Shown: positions 8,708 to 17,389, counted from the first letter of the stretch. The stretch: DNA of 64,000 nucleotides from an uncultured Oscillospiraceae bacterium (GCA_934589155.1 CAKTNP010000004.1:78844-142843); one strand, 5' to 3'. Numbers and translations are program-made. The notes: generated by a model from the letters alone, not told the origin.

Positions 8708-10111
8708 ATGGCACAGAAAGTACAAATTACCGAAACGGTCCTTCGGGACGCCAACCAGTCCCTCATGGCCACCCGCCTGCCTTACAGCGATTACGAGGGC
8801 ATCCTCGGCGCAATGGACAAGGCCGGGTACTACTCCATCGAGTGCTGGGGCGGAGCCACCTTTGACTCCTGCCTGCGCTACCTGGACGAGGATCCCTGGG
8901 AGCGGCTGCGGAACCTGCGGAAGAATCTGCCCAACACCAAGCTGCAGATGCTGCTGCGGGGCCAGAACCTCTTGGGCTACAAGCACTATCACGACGACGT
9001 GGTGGAGAAGTTCGTGGAGCTGTCCATCAAGAACGGCATCGACATTCTGCGGATCTTCGACGCCCTGAACGATTTCCGGAACATCGGGACCGCTCTGGAT
9101 GCCACCAAGAAGTACGCCACGCCCAACACCATCGCCTCCGGCTGCATCTCCTACACCCAGAGCCCCGTGCACACCGTGGAGAAATATGTCGCCATGTGCA
9201 GAGAGCTGAAGAACATGGGCTTCGACACCATCTGCCTGAAGGATATGGCCGGCACCATGAGCCCCTATGAGGCCGAGCACCTCATCAAGGGCATCAAGGA
9301 CGCCGTGGGCGACATGCCTCTGATCCTGCACACCCACTGCACCACCGGCATGGCCTACATGACCCTGACCAAGGCCATTGAATCCGGCATCGACGTCATC
9401 GATACCGCCACCTCCTGCTTCTCCGGCGGCACCAGCCAGCCCGCCACCGAGACCATGTTCTATGCCCTGCAGCAGTACGGCGTGGAGACCGGCCTGGACG
9501 AGAAGATCATCAACGAGGTCAACGACTACTTCAAGCCCATCAAGCAGAAGTACATCGACTCCGGCCGCATCAACCCCAAGTCCATGGGCACCGACGCCAT
9601 GGCTCTGGTGTACAAGGTCCCCGGCGGCATGCTGTCCAACATGATCGCCAACCTGACCGATATGCACGCCATGGATAAGTTCGACGAGGCCTTGGCCGAG
9701 ATTCCCAACGTCCGCAAGGACCTGGGCTATCCTCCTCTGGTCACCCCCCTGTCCCAGATGGTGGGCAACCAGGCCGTGACCAACGTTCTGCTGGGCGAGC
9801 GCTATAAGCAGATCTCCAAGGAAGTCAAGAACTACTTCAAGGGCGAGTACGGCATTGCCCCCGCCCCCGTCAACGAAGAGCTGCAGGAGAAGATCCTGGG
9901 CCAGGGCGGCAAGCCCGTGGACTGCCGGATCGAGGACAGCAAGCGCACCGGCGAGGAGTTTAAGAAGGCCAAGGAGGCCCTGGGCGACCTGTGCCGCAGC
10001 GAGGAAGATGTGATGAGCTACATCTGCTACCCCGACCAGACCATGAAGTTCCTGAAGGAGCGGCGGGCGAAGGAAGAGAACGTCGCCACCTATACCATTG
10101 AAGAGGCATAA
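8708..10111 (+). CDS. oadA: Oxaloacetate decarboxylase alpha subunit (carboxyltransferase)
   Basis: Transfers the carboxyl group from oxaloacetate to biotin in the first step of Na+-coupled decarboxylation. 467 residues with the transcarboxylase-5S fold: ITETVLRDANQSLMATR, the metal-binding HTHCTTG, CLKDMAG with the carboxylated-lysine motif, and the C-terminal carboxylase domain. It ends before any biotinyl domain; that function is on a separate protein two genes downstream. GGAGGG precedes the start. First gene of the oadA-oadG-biotin carrier-oadB operon. Related 5S subunits also serve pyruvate carboxylase and transcarboxylase, but the oadB partner makes the decarboxylase role by far the best fit. 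Confidence 0.93.
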   Translation: MAQKVQITETVLRDANQSLMATRLPYSDYEGILGAMDKAGYYSIECWGGATFDSCLRYLDEDPWERLRNLRKNLPNTKLQMLLRGQNLLGYKHYHDDVVEKFVELSIKNGIDILRIFDALNDFRNIGTALDATKKYATPNTIASGCISYTQSPVHTVEKYVAMCRELKNMGFDTICLKDMAGTMSPYEAEHLIKGIKDAVGDMPLILHTHCTTGMAYMTLTKAIESGIDVIDTATSCFSGGTSQPATETMFYALQQYGVETGLDEKIINEVNDYFKPIKQKYIDSGRINPKSMGTDAMALVYKVPGGMLSNMIANLTDMHAMDKFDEALAEIPNVRKDLGYPPLVTPLSQMVGNQAVTNVLLGERYKQISKEVKNYFKGEYGIAPAPVNEELQEKILGQGGKPVDCRIEDSKRTGEEFKKAKEALGDLCRSEEDVMSYICYPDQTMKFLKERRAKEENVATYTIEEA

Positions 10112-10123
10112 GGAGGTTTTCAC

Positions 10124-10471
10124 ATGTTACTGTTAGCTTCCACCGGCGAGAAGCTGGGCATCGGCCCCGCCGCCGGCTATGCTCTGCTGGGCTATGCCGT
10201 GGTGTTCTTCGGCATCGTGCTTCTGATGTGCGTCATGCTCATCATGGGCAAGATCTTCACCGCCAAGGCTGCCAAGGAGAAGGCCGCGGCCCCTGCCGCT
10301 CCGGCTCCCGCCGCCGCACCCGCTGCCCCTGAGGCTCCCGGCTCCGCCGGCGAGCTGAAGCTCTACGATACCGATCCCAAGACCGCCGCCATGGTCATGG
10401 CCATTGTGGCGGATAAGATGCACAAGCCCCTGAACGAACTGCGGTTCAAATCCATCAAGGAGGTCAAGTGA
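10124..10471 (+). CDS. oadG: Oxaloacetate decarboxylase gamma-type small membrane subunit
   Basis: 115 residues: one membrane helix at about residues 18-42 ([20 protein letters not shown]), an Ala/Pro-rich linker, then a short soluble tail ending [15 protein letters not shown]. This is the layout of OAD gamma subunits, which anchor the alpha subunit to the beta subunit. Sequence conservation in this family is low, so the call rests on topology and on position between oadA and the biotin carrier. Its stop overlaps the region where the carrier gene begins. Confidence 0.8.
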   Translation: MLLLASTGEKLGIGPAAGYALLGYAVVFFGIVLLMCVMLIMGKIFTAKAAKEKAAAPAAPAPAAAPAAPEAPGSAGELKLYDTDPKTAAMVMAIVADKMHKPLNELRFKSIKEVK

Positions 10472-10473
10472 AA

Positions 10474-10869
10474 ATGAAATATAAGGTCACTCTGAACGGC
10501 CGCACCTATGAGGTGGAGGTCGAGGACGGCAAGGCAATGCTTCTGGACGAGTATGAGGCTTACGCCCCGGCTCCCGCCGCCGCTCCTGCTGCTGCCGCTC
10601 CCGCCGCTGCTCCTGCCGCAGCTCCCGCCCCCGCCGCTCCCGTGGTCACCGGCGCCGGCGAGCCCGTGAACGCCCCCATGCCCGGCACCATTCTGAAGGT
10701 CAACGTGTCCCAGGGCCAGGCCGTGAAGGCCGGCGACTGCCTGGTGGTGCTGGAGGCCATGAAGATGGAGAACGAGATCCTGGCTCCCAAGGACGGCACC
10801 GTGACTCAGGTGGTCGTGACCAAGGGCGCTGCCGTGGATACCGGCGCTCCCCTGGTGGTCCTTGGTTAA
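10474..10869 (+). CDS. Biotin carrier protein of oxaloacetate decarboxylase
   Basis: 131 residues: a short N-terminal beta domain ([19 protein letters not shown]), a long Ala/Pro linker and a C-terminal biotinyl domain with the biotinylation motif EAMKMEN. It shuttles the carboxyl group from OadA to OadB at the membrane. The ATG at 10474 is chosen: AGGAGG lies 10 bases before it but only 4 before a GTG at 10468, which would add two residues and overlap the oadG stop. The linker is highly repetitive, so small length differences between strains are likely. Confidence 0.9.
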   Translation: MKYKVTLNGRTYEVEVEDGKAMLLDEYEAYAPAPAAAPAAAAPAAAPAAAPAPAAPVVTGAGEPVNAPMPGTILKVNVSQGQAVKAGDCLVVLEAMKMENEILAPKDGTVTQVVVTKGAAVDTGAPLVVLG

Positions 10870-10881
10870 GGAGGACGCTCC

Positions 10882-12108
10882 ATGAATGTTGGTGAAGTTT
10901 TACTGAATCTGTGGAACCAGTCCGGCTTCGCTGCCTTCGGGCAGGAGGGCGGCTGGAAGTCCCTGATCATGATCGCCGTTGCCTGCGTGCTGCTGTACCT
11001 GGGCATCGTCAAGAAGTTTGAGCCCCTGCTCCTTGTGGGCATCGCCTTCGGGTGTCTCCTGACCAACCTGCCCGGTGCGGGCCTGTACCATCAGGAGCTG
11101 TGGGACGCTTACATTAACAATACGTCCTTTACCACCGCCGCAGGCGAGGTCATCGAGCACCTGACCTTCACGAATATCATTCATGAAGGCGGCCTTTTGG
11201 ACGTGTTCTACATCGGCGTCAAGGCCGGCGTGTACCCCTGCATCATCTTCATGGGCGTTGGTGCCATGACCGACTTTGGTCCTCTGATCTCCAATCCCAA
11301 GAGCCTGCTGCTGGGCGCTGCCGCCCAGTTGGGCGTGTTTGTGGCCTTCTTCTTCGCAAACGTGTTCGGCTTTACCGGCCCTGAGGCTGCCTCCATCGGC
11401 ATCATCGGCGGCGCCGACGGCCCCACCGCCATTTTCCTGACCACCAAGCTGGCTCCCCATCTGCTGGGCGCCATTGCCATCGCAGCTTACTCCTACATGG
11501 CGCTGATCCCCCTGATCCAGCCGCCGCTCATGCGGGGCCTGACCACCGCCAAGGAGCGGGAGATCAAGATGGTCCAGGCCCGTGAGGTTTCTAAGACCGA
11601 GAAGATCATCTTCCCCATCGTGGTCACCATCTTTGTGTCCCTGCTGCTGCCCTCCACCGCCGCTCTGATCGGCTGCCTGATGTTCGGTAACCTCTTGAAG
11701 GAGTGCGGCGTTACCGACCGGCTCAGCGACACCGTGCAGAACAACCTGATGAACATCATCACCATTCTGCTGTCCACCGCCGTGGGCGCCACCACCGTGG
11801 CCGACCGCTTCCTGTCCGTGCAGACCCTGCTGATCATCGGCCTGGGCCTGGCTGCCTTCATGGTCTCCACCATCGGCGGTCTGCTGGGCGGCAAGGTCAT
11901 GTGCAAGCTGTCCAAGGGTAAGGTGAACCCCCTCATCGGCTCCGCCGGTGTGTCCGCCGTTCCCATGGCCGCCCGCGTGTCCCAGGTGGAAGGCCAGAAG
12001 GCCAACCCCTCCAACTTCCTGCTGATGCACGCCATGGGTCCCAACGTGGCCGGCGTCATCGGCTCCGCCATTGCTGCCGGCTTCCTGCTGGCTGTCTTCG
12101 GCGGCTAA
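10882..12108 (+). CDS. oadB: Oxaloacetate decarboxylase beta subunit (Na+ pump)
   Basis: Polytopic membrane subunit that decarboxylates carboxybiotin and exports Na+. 408 residues with about ten hydrophobic segments; the family signature [15 protein letters not shown] in the middle contains the Asp used in Na+ and proton transfer, and [16 protein letters not shown] near the C-terminus is equally typical. It ends the operon and is followed by a strong terminator. Glutaconyl-CoA and methylmalonyl-CoA decarboxylases use close homologues; the 5S-type alpha subunit upstream points to oxaloacetate. Confidence 0.94.
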   Translation: MNVGEVLLNLWNQSGFAAFGQEGGWKSLIMIAVACVLLYLGIVKKFEPLLLVGIAFGCLLTNLPGAGLYHQELWDAYINNTSFTTAAGEVIEHLTFTNIIHEGGLLDVFYIGVKAGVYPCIIFMGVGAMTDFGPLISNPKSLLLGAAAQLGVFVAFFFANVFGFTGPEAASIGIIGGADGPTAIFLTTKLAPHLLGAIAIAAYSYMALIPLIQPPLMRGLTTAKEREIKMVQAREVSKTEKIIFPIVVTIFVSLLLPSTAALIGCLMFGNLLKECGVTDRLSDTVQNNLMNIITILLSTAVGATTVADRFLSVQTLLIIGLGLAAFMVSTIGGLLGGKVMCKLSKGKVNPLIGSAGVSAVPMAARVSQVEGQKANPSNFLLMHAMGPNVAGVIGSAIAAGFLLAVFGG

Positions 12109-12123
12109 GATTTCCATACCTAC

Positions 12124-12157
12124 AAACGCCCAGACGGCTCCGGCCGCCTGGGCGTTT
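12124..12157 (+). terminator. Terminator of the oad operon
   Basis: AAACGCCCAG ... CTGGGCGTTT stem with inner GGC/GCC pairing, ending in TTTT; 15 bases after the oadB stop. Confidence 0.85.
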
Positions 12158-12221
12158 TGCTATGGAGAGGATCACGGATTTTGCCGCTGATCCTGATCGA
12201 ATCGGTTCCGGGAACAAAAAG

Positions 12222-12253
12222 AAGGCCGCCGGAGTAAATCCTCCGGCGGCCTT
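12222..12253 (-). terminator. Terminator of hisS
   Basis: AAGGCCGCCGGAG / CTCCGGCGGCCTT, 13-base arms with a 6-base loop; on the minus strand it runs into CTTTTTG. Confidence 0.8.
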
Positions 12254-12266
12254 GCACATCTTAACT

Positions 12267-13625
12267 TTATTTTTCCAGAATGACGGTACCCGCGTTCTTC
12301 TCCGCCAGGCCCTTTTCCATCAGGGCCACGGCCTCCTCCGGGGTCACCGTGACCTGCTGGCCCGTGGCCATGTCCTTGACGGAGCAGGTACCGGCGGCGA
12401 TCTCGTCCTCACCTAAGAATACGCAGTAGGGGACCCCCAGCCTGTCGGCGTAGGCCATCTTCTGCTTGAACTTCTTCTGCTCGCTGTACAGCTGGGTCCG
12501 GATCCCCGCCTGCCGCAGCCGGGTGGCCAGAGCAATGGCCGGGGCCAGCTCCTGGCCCATGGGCAGGATCAGAGCGTCCGCCGGGGCGGTGGACAGGGAG
12601 GTATTCAGGAGCTTCTGCTCCTCCAGCACATAGAAGAATCGGGACAGGCCGATGGAAATGCCCACGCCGGGCAGCTGCCGGTCGGTGTAATATTCCGCCA
12701 GGTTGTCGTACCGGCCGCCGGAGCACACGGAGCCGATCTCCGGGTGATCCAGCAGGGTGGTCTCGTACACCGTGCCGGTGTAGTAGTCCAGCCCCCGGGC
12801 AATGGTCAGATCCACGGCGAAGTTCTCCTCCGGCACCCCGAAGGCTCCCAGATTTTCTACCACCGCCTTCAGTTCCGCAAGTCCCTGGTCAAAGACCTCG
12901 TTCCGTCCGATGTAGCCCTCCAGAGCGGCCAGCACGTCCCGGTTCTCCCCGGTAATGGCCATGAATTTCAGAATTTCCGCGGCGTTTTCCTGGGAGACCC
13001 CCACATCCTCCGTGAGGATGGCCTCCACCTTCTCGGCGCCGATCTTGTCCAGCTTGTCCACGGTCCGCATAATGTCTCCGGAGACCTCCGACAGCCCCAG
13101 CATGGCGTAGAACCCGTTGAGGATCTTCCGGTTGTTCACCCGGATCTTGAACCGGCGGATGCCGAAGGAGGTGAAGATCTTATAAATGATAGAGGGAATC
13201 TCCGCCTCGTTGAGAATGTCCAGCTTGCCGTCGCCGATGATGTCGATGTCCGCCTGGTAAAACTCCCGGAACCGGCCCCGCTGGGCCCGCTCGCCCCGGT
13301 AGACCTTGCCGATCTGATACCGGCGGAAGGGGAAGGACAGCTCGTTGTAGTGCAGGGCCACGTACTTGGCCAGGGGCACCGTCAGGTCGAATCGCAGGGC
13401 CAGATCGCTGTCGCCCTTCTGGAACCGGTAGATCTGCTTCTCCGTCTCTCCACCGCCCTTGGCCAGCAGGATCTTGGCGTCCTCAATGACCGGGGTGTCC
13501 AGGGGAGTGAAGCCGTACATTTCATAGGTCTCCCGCAGGATCCCCTTCATTTTTTCCATGAGCACCTGCTGCTCCGGCAGCAGCTCCTGAAAGCCGGAGA
13601 GGGTGTGAGGTTTGATTTTCTCCAT
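12267..13625 (-). CDS. hisS: Histidyl-tRNA synthetase
   Basis: Class II synthetase that charges tRNA-His. 452 residues: motif 1 region in the N-terminus, LAKGGGETEKQIYRF, motif 2 YRGERAQRGRFREFYQ, the histidine-binding signature ARGLDYYTGTVYE, and a C-terminal anticodon-binding domain. All catalytic landmarks are present, and the length exceeds the HisZ regulatory paralogue. No T-box leader was seen; only 92 bases separate it from the MgsA-like gene, and most of that is a terminator. Confidence 0.96.
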   Translation of the reverse strand: MEKIKPHTLSGFQELLPEQQVLMEKMKGILRETYEMYGFTPLDTPVIEDAKILLAKGGGETEKQIYRFQKGDSDLALRFDLTVPLAKYVALHYNELSFPFRRYQIGKVYRGERAQRGRFREFYQADIDIIGDGKLDILNEAEIPSIIYKIFTSFGIRRFKIRVNNRKILNGFYAMLGLSEVSGDIMRTVDKLDKIGAEKVEAILTEDVGVSQENAAEILKFMAITGENRDVLAALEGYIGRNEVFDQGLAELKAVVENLGAFGVPEENFAVDLTIARGLDYYTGTVYETTLLDHPEIGSVCSGGRYDNLAEYYTDRQLPGVGISIGLSRFFYVLEEQKLLNTSLSTAPADALILPMGQELAPAIALATRLRQAGIRTQLYSEQKKFKQKMAYADRLGVPYCVFLGEDEIAAGTCSVKDMATGQQVTVTPEEAVALMEKGLAEKNAGTVILEK

Positions 13626-13686
13626 GGTCGTGTTCCTTTCTTAAAATGCCTGAGCCTCCCGGGGAAGGCGCTGATCCCAAGGAAAA

Positions 13687-13708
13687 GCCCCTGCCTGGCG
13701 GCAGGGGC
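13687..13708 (-). terminator. Terminator after the MgsA-like gene
   Basis: GCCCCTGCC, 4-base loop, GGCAGGGGC; on the minus strand followed by TTTTCC. Confidence 0.75.
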
Positions 13709-13717
13709 CCCAGTTTT

Positions 13718-14131
13718 TTATCGGATGGGCTTGGTGTGGAGCATTTCTCTCCAGTCCAGGTCGCCCCGCTGCAGGCCCATAATGAGCATTTCGGCGCAGG
13801 CCACGTTGGTGGCCACGGGCACGTTGTGCCGGTCGCAGACCCGGATGGTCTCGATCATCTGGCTGTCGTCCCAGGGATCCGTGTTGTTGGGATCCGTGAA
13901 CATGAGCACCAGATCGATCTCGTTGTAGGCAAGTCTTGCGTTGATCTGCTGGTGGCCGCCCTGCTTGTGGGACAGCAGCAGGGTAATGGGCAGCCCCGTG
14001 GCGTCTACGATGAGCCGGCCCGTGGTGGCGGTGGCAAAGAGGTTGTGCTTGCACAGGACGCTCTTATAGGCGGTGCAGAACTGCACCATCAGCTCCTTCT
14101 TTTTGTCGTGGGCCAAGAATGCGATATTCAT
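13718..14131 (-). CDS. Methylglyoxal synthase-like protein with altered active site
   Basis: 137 residues with the MGS fold along its whole length: AHDKKKELM at the N-terminus (His8, Asp9 match E. coli His19, Asp20), ATATTGRLI for phosphate binding, then NVPVATNVACAEMLI. The segment that is GGDQQ in methylglyoxal synthases reads GGHQQ, so His60 stands at the catalytic Asp71. In the next loop Asp80 matches Asp91, but Trp87 replaces His98 and Ser90 replaces Asp101. Conversion of dihydroxyacetone phosphate to methylglyoxal is therefore doubtful. The start has GGAGGG 8 bases upstream. In clostridia mgsA commonly follows min genes, which supports the family placement beside the MinD-like gene. Confidence 0.75.
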   Translation of the reverse strand: MNIAFLAHDKKKELMVQFCTAYKSVLCKHNLFATATTGRLIVDATGLPITLLLSHKQGGHQQINARLAYNEIDLVLMFTDPNNTDPWDDSQMIETIRVCDRHNVPVATNVACAEMLIMGLQRGDLDWREMLHTKPIR

Positions 14132-14149
14132 ACAGCTTCCCTCCGTAGC

Positions 14150-14890
14150 TTAGAGTCGGTTCGGAACGGGGACCCGGTCCCCCAGGAGCCGCCGGGCAAT
14201 GCGGCGGCAGGCGGCGCAGGCCCCCCGCTTGCCATAGAGCAGCAGAGGCGTGCCGAAAACGGCGGCCAGAGGTACGTTCCGATCCTCCGGCACCACGCCC
14301 ATCAGGGGCAGTCCCGCCCCGTCCATGACGTCGTCCACCGTCAGGTGCATCTTATCAATGAGCTTTTCGTTCAGCCGGTTCACGATGAGGCTGCACCGGG
14401 TCCGGCCCATCAGCTCCAGAACCTCGGCGGTCCGGGCGGCGTCCCGCAGGGAGGCGGGGTCCGAGCCGCAGACCAACAGCACCCGGCTGCTTTCCCGGGC
14501 GGACAGACGGAAGGCCTCTCCCAGTCCCGCCGGGGCGTCCAGAAATACAAAGTCGAATTCCTGCCTCGCCCGGGCCATAAGATCGGCAAAATGGGCCCCG
14601 TCCAGCTCCTCCGGATCCCGCAGGGCCGGAGCGGTGAATAGCCACAGGTTCCCGAACCGGGAATGCCGGGCGGCCTGATCCCGCAGGGGCCGGTCCGCAC
14701 TTGCCTCCGAAAAGGCCAGGGCCGGTTCCTCCGCCATAGCCAGGGCAATGTCCAGGTTCCGCAGCCCCACGTCCATGTCCACGCACAGCACGTTCTGGCC
14801 CCTTTGGGCCAGGGCGCAGCCGAGACCTGCGCACAGGGACGTTTTTCCGGTGCCGCCCTTGCCGGACGCGACTGCAATGATCTCGCCCAC
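14150..14890 (-). CDS. MinD/ParA-like ATPase
   Basis: 246 residues of the MinD family: deviant Walker A VASGKGGTGKTS at the N-terminus, switch I VDMDVGLRNLDIAL, Walker B FDFVFLDAPAG, and a C-terminal ACRRIARRLLG that could be the amphipathic membrane-targeting helix of MinD. The start is GTG at 14890 because GGAGG stands 8 bases before it; the frame continues upstream but another GTG there directly abuts the SD. MinD places the division septum together with MinC; no minC or minE is next to it, so a division role is inferred. Lies 18 bases upstream of the MgsA-like gene, recalling the min-rodA-mgsA clusters of clostridia. Confidence 0.78.
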   Translation of the reverse strand: MGEIIAVASGKGGTGKTSLCAGLGCALAQRGQNVLCVDMDVGLRNLDIALAMAEEPALAFSEASADRPLRDQAARHSRFGNLWLFTAPALRDPEELDGAHFADLMARARQEFDFVFLDAPAGLGEAFRLSARESSRVLLVCGSDPASLRDAARTAEVLELMGRTRCSLIVNRLNEKLIDKMHLTVDDVMDGAGLPLMGVVPEDRNVPLAAVFGTPLLLYGKRGACAACRRIARRLLGDRVPVPNRL

Positions 14891-15021
14891 GGGCGCCACC
14901 TCCAGGATCCAAATATGCTTTCATTATAGCGGAAGGCCGAAACAATTGCAACTGGTCCCCGTGATTTTTTCCAGAACCGGCAGGGGAACCCTCCATATTT
15001 CCCGTGAATTTGCATATGATA

Positions 15022-15205
15022 GCGTCAGTTCATAAGGGCGAACATGGCTTTCACGGGTCTAAACGACAGCCGTCCTCGTTATCCCCATGGATGGGCGGCA
15101 GCCCGCCTGCTTCGTCTGCCTTACCATCCGCCGTTTATCCTCCGGGAAGGCCCGTAGACCCGCCGGGGCAACCCGCTGGCGCGGTTGCCGTTGCCAACTG
15201 ACAGC
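15022..15205 (+). ncRNA. Candidate structured RNA with 6S-like layout
   Basis: About 184 bases without a gene that fold into one long arm. Closing helix GTCAGTT (15024-15030) with AACTGAC (15196-15202); a large bubble whose 3' side carries a hairpin GGCAACC/GGTTGCC (15167-15173, 15183-15189); then a terminal arm of CGGGTCTA/TAGACCCG (15054-15061, 15155-15162), GGATGG/CCATCC (15089-15094, 15124-15129) and GGCAG/CTGCC. Closing stem, bubble with a 3'-side hairpin and terminal stem is the plan of 6S RNA, and the length fits. TATGAT at 15015-15020 could be its -10, though no good -35 is seen. Orientation and identity are uncertain. Confidence 0.35.
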
Positions 15206-15234
15206 GGTCTGTCAAAAATATTTTCAAAAAGGGC

Positions 15235-15290
15235 TTTACAAATGACGGGAAGTATGGTATCTTAATAATGCAATTGATAATCATTATTGA
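15235..15290 (+). promoter_or_regulatory. perR promoter and Fur/PerR-type operator
   Basis: TTTACA (15235-15240), 17-base spacer, TATCTT (15258-15263), then TGATAATCATTATTGA (15275-15290), which matches the Fur-family 7-1-7 inverted repeat at 13 of 15 positions. The operator lies just after the start point, so the regulator probably represses itself. Confidence 0.65.
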
Positions 15291-15307
15291 TTTGAAAGGA
15301 GGACGCC

Positions 15308-15703
15308 ATGGAGACCGTCCGAAAGCACAGCAGAAAACGGGACGCTATCCTGGCCTGCCTCCGGGGGACGGATACCCACCCCTCCGCCGAGTGGGTCTAC
15401 GCCAGGCTGAAGCCTCAGATCCCCGACCTGTCCCTGGCCACGGTGTACCGGAACCTGAGCCTGTTCAAGCAGACCGGGGAGATCATCTCCCTGGGCGCGG
15501 TGAACGGGCTGGAGCGGTTCGACGGCCGGACAGACCCCCACGTGCACTTTGCCTGCACCTGCTGCGGCTCCGTTATAGACCTGCCGGAGATCCCCGTGCC
15601 GGGGGAGCTGACCACGGCGGCGGAGTGCCAATCCGGCGGCAAGATCGATGAGTGCCGGCTCACATTTTACGGCCGCTGTTCCGCCTGCGCGGACAAGCCG
15701 TAA
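15308..15703 (+). CDS. perR: Fur-family regulator, PerR-like
   Basis: 131 residues: winged helix with HPSAEWVYARLKPQIPDLSLATVYRNLSLF, split here as two motifs HPSAEWVY and ATVYRNL, a regulatory metal site RFDGRTDPHVHF, and structural-zinc pairs CTCC and CSAC. The RFD plus HxH spacing is that of PerR, whose Fe-bound His are oxidised by peroxide. AAGGAGG precedes the ATG. It stands directly before rubrerythrin and rubredoxin, classic PerR targets in anaerobes, and has its own operator. Fur or Zur are possible alternatives, but the neighbours favour PerR. Confidence 0.8.
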   Translation: METVRKHSRKRDAILACLRGTDTHPSAEWVYARLKPQIPDLSLATVYRNLSLFKQTGEIISLGAVNGLERFDGRTDPHVHFACTCCGSVIDLPEIPVPGELTTAAECQSGGKIDECRLTFYGRCSACADKP

Positions 15704-15758
15704 GCTCCGGTTATTATAATAAAATCAAAATTTCACTTAAAAAATGGAGGAAATTATC

Positions 15759-16355
15759 ATGAAAAAGTTTGTATGTCCTGTTTGCGGTTACGTGTACGAA
15801 GGCGACTCCATCCCCGAGGGCTTCAAGTGCCCCACCTGCGGCGTAGACGGCAGCAAGTTCGTGGAGCAGAAAGAAGACGCCAAGCTGGCCGCCGAGCATG
15901 AATTCGGCATCTATGACAAGACCGTGGCCAACAACGCCGACATCTCCGACGCCGACAAGGCTACCATCCTGGAGCAGCTGAAGGCCAACTTCAACGGCGA
16001 GTGCAGCGAGGTGGGCATGTACCTGTGCATGGCCCGGATCGCCCATCGGGAGGGCTACCCCGAGATCGGCCTGTACTGGGAGAAGGCCGCCTATGAGGAG
16101 GCCGAGCACGCCGCCAAGTTCGCGGAGCTCCTGGGCACCCACTGCGAGTCCCATATGAGCGCCTCCACCGAGAAGAACCTCCAGTGGCGTGTGGACTGCG
16201 AGTACGGCGCAACCAACGGCAAGTTCGACCTGGCTTTGCTTGCCAAGAAGAACGGCCTGGACGCCATCCACGACACCGTCCATGAAATGGCCAAGGACGA
16301 AGCCCGCCACGGCCGCGCCTTCGAGGGCATGCTGAAGCGCTACTTCGGCAAGTAA
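15759..16355 (+). CDS. rbr: Reverse rubrerythrin (peroxide reductase)
   Basis: 198 residues: an N-terminal rubredoxin domain ([12 protein letters not shown] ... FKCPTCGVD) followed by a four-helix diiron domain with [18 protein letters not shown] and [10 protein letters not shown]. Rubredoxin first and diiron second is the reversed order found in clostridia, where the protein reduces hydrogen peroxide with electrons from NADH or rubredoxin. M-K-K-F is taken as start since GGAGG lies 8 bases before it; an ATG overlapping that SD is discarded. TTATTATAATAA in the 55-base gap after perR could hold a -10 box and half of a PerR box. Confidence 0.92.
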   Translation: MKKFVCPVCGYVYEGDSIPEGFKCPTCGVDGSKFVEQKEDAKLAAEHEFGIYDKTVANNADISDADKATILEQLKANFNGECSEVGMYLCMARIAHREGYPEIGLYWEKAAYEEAEHAAKFAELLGTHCESHMSASTEKNLQWRVDCEYGATNGKFDLALLAKKNGLDAIHDTVHEMAKDEARHGRAFEGMLKRYFGK

Positions 16356-16371
16356 GAAAGGGACCTTTGCC

Positions 16372-16527
16372 ATGAAGTACGAGTGCCCCTGTGGCTATGT
16401 TTATGACCCCGCTCTGGGCGACCCTGAAAACGGCGTAGCTCCTGGCACGGCCTGGGAGGACGTTCCCGAAGATTGGGTCTGCCCCACCTGCGGACTTGGC
16501 AAGGATGTCTTTTATCCCGCTGAGTAA
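16372..16527 (+). CDS. Rubredoxin with CxC first knuckle
   Basis: 51 residues, the standard rubredoxin size: [18 protein letters not shown], then [17 protein letters not shown] and an acidic tail. Single-iron electron carrier for the rubrerythrin just 16 bases upstream. The second iron knuckle is normal CPTCG, but the first reads C-P-C-G where most rubredoxins have C-x-x-C-G, one residue shorter. Four cysteines remain, so iron binding with altered geometry is likely. The frame is clean from ATG to TAA and is too short for many gene lists. Confidence 0.88.
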   Translation: MKYECPCGYVYDPALGDPENGVAPGTAWEDVPEDWVCPTCGLGKDVFYPAE

Positions 16528-16543
16528 CGAATAAGTCTTTTGG

Positions 16544-16577
16544 AGAGGAAGCAGGAACAAACCTGCTTCCTCTTTTT
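16544..16577 (+). terminator. Terminator of the perR-rbr-rubredoxin operon
   Basis: AGAGGAAGCAGG, 6-base loop, CCTGCTTCCTCT followed by TTTT. The following bases to about 16784 hold no feature I can recognise. Confidence 0.85.
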
Positions 16578-16784
16578 CCTGCCTGCGTCCTTTGCGTGTC
16601 CCGTCGCTTTTTTCAGTTGTCCAAAAGCAGAGAAATGTGTCTTGCGAAAATGTGTCCCCAATTTAGTTGTTTTCGGTCATGTTGATGAGCTTATAAAAGC
16701 TAAATTTTTATGTTTTACTAACAAATATAGTGGGCTTTTTCACCGTGTTAGTAAAGGTGTGTTCTAACGAAACGGATAGAGAAA

Positions 16785-16808
16785 GGAGCGGGACACGCGC
16801 CCCGCTCC
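16785..16808 (-). terminator. Terminator of the lipoprotein gene
   Basis: GGAGCGGG ... CCCGCTCC with an 8-base loop; on the minus strand followed by TTTCTC, 20 bases after the gene. Confidence 0.65.
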
Positions 16809-16828
16809 ATCTTGGATTTGTCCGTGTA

Positions 16829-17386
16829 TCAATCGGCTTTGAAAGTTCCAGTAATTACTTTATCTCCTGCCTTAACGAAATCAGAGCCAAACCATTTTTC
16901 ATGACTTTCATCAATTTCTGTTACACTGATATATCCCCAACCTTTTGCACTATCCTTGTTCTTAGGAAGTTCCGCAAGCCCTGTATCTCCGTAATATGTA
17001 TGCGTACAAGTATAATTTCCATCAGATGGAAGTGTTATCTTTGTCAGAGTGGGCTTATAAGAGCTGTCGGCATTCTGTGCGAAAGATGAACCTAATTCTG
17101 AAGATTTCGCAGTCCATTCTTTAGGAAAACCTGTGATGAGCAGTTTAACGTTTTTGAAACTTCCTCCCTGCACGGGATAAATAGTAATTGTTTCTACCAT
17201 TTCAGGCTGACCAAGAATATTTTTTTCGCCAGTCTTTTCGTATGTGATTTCGATGTTAAGGTAGTCAAGAATATTCTCGGTAGTCAACTCCACTTCATTT
17301 GTTGTGTCCCCATTGTCTTTTCCACCGCAAGCTGCAAGACTCAGGCACAGTACCGCCGCCAAAAGCAGCGCAATTAGTTTTTTCAT
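16829..17386 (-). CDS. Putative lipoprotein of unknown function
   Basis: 185 residues with a lipoprotein signal peptide: MKK, a hydrophobic core, and lipobox LAAC with Cys20, then a Gly/Asp/Thr spacer. The mature part is beta-rich, with no motif I know (GSFKNVKLLITGFP, NYTCTHTYYGDTG). It should be anchored outside the cell membrane. RBS AGAGGAA. The gene is clearly richer in A+T than its neighbours and sits 3 bases after a broken HTH gene with which it would share a promoter, suggesting recent acquisition. Confidence 0.75.
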   Translation of the reverse strand: MKKLIALLLAAVLCLSLAACGGKDNGDTTNEVELTTENILDYLNIEITYEKTGEKNILGQPEMVETITIYPVQGGSFKNVKLLITGFPKEWTAKSSELGSSFAQNADSSYKPTLTKITLPSDGNYTCTHTYYGDTGLAELPKNKDSAKGWGYISVTEIDESHEKWFGSDFVKAGDKVITGTFKAD

Positions 17387-17389
17387 AGT

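Noticed and set aside
10560..10660. Repeat array or CRISPR-like structure in the GCTCCCGCC-rich segment
   Set aside because: It is the Ala/Pro linker of the biotin carrier; codon-level repetition, no spacers. No CRISPR array was seen anywhere in the window.
13626..13686. T-box leader ahead of hisS, or at 40035-40074 ahead of serS
   Set aside because: Both gaps are far too short and lack the T-box sequence.
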